A stretch of DNA of 64,000 bases, from positions 372,001-436,000 of the forward strand of contig CAYUQO010000001.1 in assembly GCA_964446945.1 (NCBI GenBank), in the 5' to 3' direction. The notes under the pieces were generated by a model. It did no database searches. It was not told where the DNA came from and worked only from the letters and a program-made list of their open reading frames with translations. The stretch is from CAIYRG01 sp964446945 (GTDB lineage Bacteria > Pseudomonadota > Alphaproteobacteria > Micropepsales > Micropepsaceae). This document shows, piece after piece, positions 60,003 through 64,000 of the stretch (position 1 is its first letter; every line of letters starts with the position of its first letter). A program made the translations under genes and the position numbers.

Positions 60003-61415
60003 CTATACGCGTCCGACCTGTCTCGCGAACCAGTCGCGGGTACTCTCGGCGCCCTGGTTTTCCGTCGAACTGCCTAACGCCATGATATTCGCGAACTGTG
60101 CCTTTTCCAGGCGGAATATAGTGGCTTTGGTCAATGCCGTCAGCGATGCCGCAGCAGGCGCTCCCTGCTGCAGTTCCCGGCTGCCAAAGCTTCCGCCCGC
60201 GCCAATCCGGTCCAGTTCCTCCGTGCGATCCCCCGAACGCCGCCGCACCGAAACAACACCGGCGGCGACCAGCAGCAGCGCCGGCACTTGCGCCCCTTGC
60301 TCGACCAGCACCTGTCCGGCCTCGTATTCTTCTAGCCTCAGGGCACTTGCGAGTTCTGCGCGCTGTTCGTTGCGGAGATCTGCGAGGAGCGGGGCGCTCT
60401 CCGCCAGGCGCAGCGCCGCGCTCGCAGGCGGAACGCCCACAGCCGGCAGGGAAAGCGCATTCGCATTGCCCAGTGCAATTCCCGCGATCCGCAATGCCCG
60501 ATAGATATTCTCGTAAACAACAGTCTGTGCCGCGGCGGCCAGTGCCACCTCGGAAGTATAGAACGTCACTTCGAATGTCGTGGCTTCGGCGCTCATGCCC
60601 TTGATCACCGCGCAGGGCGGCGGCTGCATCAGAACCTGCCGGCAGGCGAGCGCGGAATCCGACAGCACGCGCGCCGCCAGTTCCGGTGAAGTCTGCGGCG
60701 CCAGCGGCAGCCGGATGACGGTGCCGTGCGTGCGCGACGGGTAGCTCGCATTGACAATCCGCGCCTTGGCAATGACGCTGTTCGGCACGATCGCCACATC
60801 TTGATGGTCGGTCAGGAGATGGGTGGCGCGCCAGTTCATCTCCACCACCGTACCTTCCGCCCCGTTGTCGAGCGTGATCCAGTCGCCAAGCTGATACGGT
60901 TTCCCGAGCGTGAGCATAATGCCGTAGAACACATCGCCGAGCGCGCTTTGCAGCGCGAGACCGAGCACGACGGCAACTGCGCCCGACGTCACCAGCAGCC
61001 CCTGCAGCGGCAGATTGAGCACGAAGGTGGTGAGCCCGATGAGCGCGCAGAGATAGATTCCGGCGACGCTCAAATCCTGCGTCAGACGGTAGCGGGCGAG
61101 CGGCGTGTGTCCGCGCGACGCAAACAGCCGGAGCGCATCCGAACACAGCGACGCTGCCCAGGACCACCAGATCGTCTTCAGGCTGTCGCCGAGAAATCCG
61201 GCCAGCGGATCGCGTTGAATGCGCGGCACGGCATAGGGAATCTGCCGGGCCTGAAACATGATCCACGTGAAGCCGAGAAAGAACAGCGCACCCACCAGGA
61301 TTCGCCGTAAGGTTTGCCGCTTGGTGAGGAAGCGCACGCCGGCGAATGCAAAGATGAGGACCACGAGCGCAATCAGCTCGGGACGCCCGGCCAGTATCTG
61401 GTTCACTGTGTTCAT
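60003..61415 (-). CDS. MscS-family mechanosensitive channel fused to a cyclic-nucleotide-binding domain
   Basis: 470 residues. Several membrane segments (about 12-190), the MscS pore and beta domain (GLALQSALGDVFYGIMLTLGKPY, then IVPNSVIAKARIVNASYP), and a C-terminal cNMP-binding domain (about 340-450: YEAGQVLVEQGAQVPALLLVAAG, GAGGSFGSRELQQGAPAAASLTAL). The fusion matches the bCNG group, in which channel gating is thought to respond to cyclic nucleotide and often not to tension. Confidence 0.9.
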   Translation of the reverse strand: MNTVNQILAGRPELIALVVLIFAFAGVRFLTKRQTLRRILVGALFFLGFTWIMFQARQIPYAVPRIQRDPLAGFLGDSLKTIWWSWAASLCSDALRLFASRGHTPLARYRLTQDLSVAGIYLCALIGLTTFVLNLPLQGLLVTSGAVAVVLGLALQSALGDVFYGIMLTLGKPYQLGDWITLDNGAEGTVVEMNWRATHLLTDHQDVAIVPNSVIAKARIVNASYPSRTHGTVIRLPLAPQTSPELAARVLSDSALACRQVLMQPPPCAVIKGMSAEATTFEVTFYTSEVALAAAAQTVVYENIYRALRIAGIALGNANALSLPAVGVPPASAALRLAESAPLLADLRNEQRAELASALRLEEYEAGQVLVEQGAQVPALLLVAAGVVSVRRRSGDRTEELDRIGAGGSFGSRELQQGAPAAASLTALTKATIFRLEKAQFANIMALGSSTENQGAESTRDWFARQVGRV

Positions 61416-61603
61416 CGCCCCAAATTAGCAGAAGGAGGGCGGCGAGACGATCACATGCCGGTTCTTGCCGTGGCGGCGGCTAAGCCAGGAGGGCAGGGGC
61501 GACGGAACCGGTTCCGGCCGGCACGGCCGCCGATTGAATCGCGTCAGCGCAGTGTCATACTGCTGTGCTTGTGTCCGCCGTCCAACCGAAAAGGATCGCC
61601 GTC

Positions 61604-61954
61604 ATGACCCGCTTTTTCGCGCTGTTTGCCATCCCGGCACGGGTGATTGATGAGTGGGTGAAGTCGACCCCGGAAGACAAGCGTCAGGCGATGTCGCAGG
61701 AAATGATGGGCGCATGGCAAAAATGGATGGCCGACAACGGCAAATATATTGTCGACCGCGGTGCGCCGCTGGGAAAGACCAAACGCGTGACCTCAAATGG
61801 CGTGGCCGATATCCGGAATGATTTGAACTGGTATCTCATCCTCGAAGCCGATTCGCATGATGCGGCGGCGAAGATGTTCACCTCGCATCCGCATCTGCAG
61901 ATTCCGGAAGCGTCGGTCGAAATCATGGCGATTCCAAATCCGTCTGCGATGTGA
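61604..61954 (+). CDS. YCII-related small protein
   Basis: 116 residues from the ATG at 61604 (AAGGA upstream). MTRFFALFAIPARVIDEWVK, then DNLNWYLILEADSHDAAAKMF and HPHLQIPEASVEIMAIP follow the YCII/DGPF-type dimeric alpha-beta layout, whose members are mostly uncharacterised. An upstream in-frame start at 61565 adds residues unlike the family. Confidence 0.7.
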   Translation: MTRFFALFAIPARVIDEWVKSTPEDKRQAMSQEMMGAWQKWMADNGKYIVDRGAPLGKTKRVTSNGVADIRNDLNWYLILEADSHDAAAKMFTSHPHLQIPEASVEIMAIPNPSAM

Positions 61955-62127
61955 AACCAAAGCCGCCCGTGCGCATTGGTCAAGTCCCGCATCAGCCGGA
62001 GCGAAGAGCTTGATTGATGTCAGGTTCCGGCGGGAAACCCGCGGCCAGACTTAGGAGTTAGCGTGTAGGGAACCAGCCACACGCATGTCACGGGAGCGTG
62101 ACCGCGTAGCACGGACCGCGGCGCAGC

Positions 62128-63159
62128 ATGCAGCAAGTCATTCACTTGATACATCAATATGGGGTGCTTGCGGTCTGCGTGAGCGTGCTGCTCGAGGACA
62201 GCGGATTGCCTTTCCCGTCTTATCCGGTGCTGCTGGTCGCAAGCGCCTTCACGCTGACCTCTTTTACCGCCCCGCTGGTGCTGATAGCGGCAGTCGCGGC
62301 CGCCATTGCAGCGGACACCGTCTGGTATTTTGCGGGCATGCGGCTCGGCCCGCGCGTTATGCGCGTGGTGGCCCGGATGTCGTTTTCTCCCGACAATTCC
62401 GTCCGGCGCATCCAATCCTGGTTCGCCCGGGTGGGGCCCTGGGCACTACTGATGGTGAAGTTCCTTCCCGGAATTGCGCTTGCCACCATCGTGTTCTCGG
62501 GCGTCACACGCCTCAGACTGGTGCGGTTTCTGGTGTTCGATGCCGTTGGCTCCGCCATTTATCTCGGACTGCCGCTGGTGCTCGGCCAGGTATTCCACGA
62601 CGCCATTGCGCGGATGCTGATTTATTTCGCGCGGTTTGGCCAAATCGGCATCATTATCCTGGCGGCCCTGATTGTACCTTATGTGATCACCCGCCTGGTC
62701 ATGCGCAGAGCGCTGATCCGCAAACTCGCCGATGCTCGCGTTTCGGCGGAACAACTGATGCAAATGTCCGGCAATCCGGCTGGTCCCGTCATTCTTGAGG
62801 TTCGCGCAGGCAAGGATGCGTACCTGGCCGGGTCCGTTCCCGGTGCACTGCAGGTCACACGCTCCGGGATTGCGGCGGCGGTGAAGAAAGTGCCCCGCAG
62901 CACCGATATCGTGATCTATGCGCCAGCCGACAATCTGCGGATGGAGCTCATAGCAGCGCGGGTGCTGGAAAAAGCCGGTTTCAAGAAAGTCAGGCCGCTC
63001 CGCGGCGGTATCAAGGCGTGGATTGCGGCCGGATGCCCGGTCGAAGTCCGCAATCAAAACGAATCGAAAGCAGCCTCGTCGGCCGTCATCGTGCCGTTCC
63101 CCTCTGAGAGTGTCGCTGCGAAACGCAGTGGCGGAGGACCCAGGAAAGCGGGGCTGTGA
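62128..63159 (+). CDS. DedA family membrane protein fused to a rhodanese-like domain
   Basis: 343 residues. N-terminal DedA (SNARE-associated/VTT) domain of about 200 residues with five to six membrane segments, including LEDSGLPFPSYPVLL and FARVGPWALLMVKFLPGIALA (family motif F.R..P). DedA proteins are lipid or ion transport/homeostasis proteins. The C-terminal rhodanese fold (about 225-315: VILEVRAGKDAYLAGSVPGA, RPLRGGIKAWIAAGCPV) lacks the catalytic Cys: the loop reads IYAPADNLRM. Confidence 0.88.
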   Translation: MQQVIHLIHQYGVLAVCVSVLLEDSGLPFPSYPVLLVASAFTLTSFTAPLVLIAAVAAAIAADTVWYFAGMRLGPRVMRVVARMSFSPDNSVRRIQSWFARVGPWALLMVKFLPGIALATIVFSGVTRLRLVRFLVFDAVGSAIYLGLPLVLGQVFHDAIARMLIYFARFGQIGIIILAALIVPYVITRLVMRRALIRKLADARVSAEQLMQMSGNPAGPVILEVRAGKDAYLAGSVPGALQVTRSGIAAAVKKVPRSTDIVIYAPADNLRMELIAARVLEKAGFKKVRPLRGGIKAWIAAGCPVEVRNQNESKAASSAVIVPFPSESVAAKRSGGGPRKAGL

Positions 63160-63175
63160 CGCCCGCGCGTAAAAA

Positions 63176-63565
63176 TCAGCCGGCCAGTATGCCTTTCGCG
63201 ATCTCAGGCAACAGATCGAAATTGAACGGCTTGTAAAGCACCTGCACATTGGCTTCGACAAAGCGCGCCGGCATCGGGTCCTGCGTATATCCGGTCATCA
63301 GCACAACCTTCAGCTCCGGGCGCATCGTCAAGCCCTCCTGCGCCACTTCATAACCGCTCATGCCGGGCATTTTGATGTCCGAAATCATCAGGGCGATTTC
63401 CGGATGCTCCTTGAGCGCCTGAAGCGCCATTGTGCCGTTGCTCGCCTCCAGTACGGTGAAGCCGGCATCGCGCAGGGTTTCCGCCACCACCATCAACAGC
63501 ATGACCTCGTCTTCGACCACGAGGATCGCCGGTCCTTCGCCATATCTTTCTGGCGTTATGCTCAT
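63176..63565 (-). CDS. Stand-alone response regulator receiver
   Basis: 129 residues, single receiver domain: ILVVEDEVMLL with the acidic pair, phospho-acceptor Asp in MISDIKMPGMSG, and the conserved Lys in VLYKPF. No output domain. The start overlaps the stop of the histidine kinase by four bases, so the two are a cognate pair. Confidence 0.94.
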   Translation of the reverse strand: MSITPERYGEGPAILVVEDEVMLLMVVAETLRDAGFTVLEASNGTMALQALKEHPEIALMISDIKMPGMSGYEVAQEGLTMRPELKVVLMTGYTQDPMPARFVEANVQVLYKPFNFDLLPEIAKGILAG

Positions 63566-64000
63566 GCATTCACCGCGGACGCCTGCGCTGCATAATGCGG
63601 CATCAGAATCGTAATCACCGTTCCCATGCCCGGTTCGCTGTCAATCCGCATGCTTCCGTTCGACTGACGGACATAGCCGAAGACCATGCTGAGCCCCAGA
63701 CCCGTGCCGCGCCCCTGCGGTTTGGTGGTGAAGAAAGGATCGACTGCGCGCTGGCGCACATCTTCGCTCATGCCGAGGCCATTGTCAGCAACCCGCAACT
63801 CGACATATTCGCCGCTGGGCAGATCCTGTGACGGCGGCACAATCCGGTCCGATGTCGAAACGGTCAGGGTACCGCCGTCGGGCATTGCGTCGCGCGCATT
63901 GAGTGCCAGATTGATGATCACGGTCTCCATCTGGTTGGCGTCGCACCAGACATTCCATGTCGCTTCGGGGCGGATGTCGATTTCGATGCGTTCGCCGACC
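63562..64000 (-). CDS. Histidine kinase, 5' part beyond the window
   Basis: Only the catalytic HATPase_c domain is visible: N box NLALNARDAMPDGG, G1 VADNGLGMS, F box DPFFTTK and G2 GRGTGLGLSMV. The frame is open through the right edge. The C terminus ends the gene, with the response regulator coupled by a four-base overlap. The ATG at 63930 is internal to the domain. Confidence 0.93.
   Translation of the reverse strand, partial: VGERIEIDIRPEATWNVWCDANQMETVIINLALNARDAMPDGGTLTVSTSDRIVPPSQDLPSGEYVELRVADNGLGMSEDVRQRAVDPFFTTKPQGRGTGLGLSMVFGYVRQSNGSMRIDSEPGMGTVITILMPHYAAQASAVNA

Overview
The window reads as chromosomal DNA of an alphaproteobacterium. The evidence is the gene order murC-murB-ddl-ftsQ-ftsA-ftsZ-lpxC-bamD-recN-ligA, a class I lysyl-tRNA synthetase, an enoyl-CoA hydratase-rpsT-(rhodanese)-dnaA block, short overlapping ATGA start/stop junctions, a high-GC base composition and a sphingomonad/caulobacter-style TonB receptor. 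I cannot place the genus from sequence alone; a Micropepsales- or Caulobacterales-like soil lineage would fit. I see no rRNA, tRNA, CRISPR array, phage or complete insertion sequence.

Layout. Bases 1-7796: peptidoglycan-precursor and division genes (dcw cluster) running into lpxC, tightly packed on the + strand. 7797-15929: bamD, recN-ligA, then lysK with three small co-oriented genes. 15932-17722: leuD-leuB on the - strand. 17759-20657: a secreted cyclase-fold protein, a KirBac-type potassium channel and an SMP-30-like protein. 20694-31710: a long - strand run holding a conserved housekeeping string (thioredoxin/TPR, Lon-N domain, Trm112, DUF971), the replication cluster dnaA-dnaN-recF-gyrB, a rhodanese, rpsT and an enoyl-CoA hydratase. 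The dcw and dnaA clusters are therefore less than 25 kb apart.

From about 31.8 kb the window becomes accessory and catabolic. One + strand unit encodes a secreted protein of unknown function, a CaiB/BaiF CoA-transferase, an AtoE-type short-chain fatty acid transporter and an orphan TRAP-type binding protein. One - strand unit encodes a GYD protein, a secreted M28 (glutamate carboxypeptidase II-like) peptidase and a complete Yej/Opp-type peptide ABC transporter, which together look like an extracellular or periplasmic peptide digestion and uptake route. A second copy of the secreted unknown family lies at 46.0 kb. Further on are a hybrid histidine kinase, an SDR oxidoreductase, a cyclase-MFS pair, a large TonB receptor, a 3-hydroxyisobutyrate-type dehydrogenase, a second MFS transporter, a MscS channel fused to a cyclic-nucleotide-binding domain, a DedA-rhodanese fusion, and a response regulator with a truncated histidine kinase at the right edge.

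The most unusual structure is a family of dispersed palindromic elements between genes. The best is a 121-bp element at 43046-43166 with perfect 19-bp inverted ends and three internal hairpins, able to fold as a cloverleaf. Other families occur as pairs: 7797/46953 are near-identical in opposite orientation, and 38446/49797 share both ends but one carries a 59-bp insertion. One copy supplies the last residues of an MFS transporter. Other points worth checking are a KirBac gene that seems to need a non-canonical start inside the upstream stop codon, and a leader ORF in front of recN.
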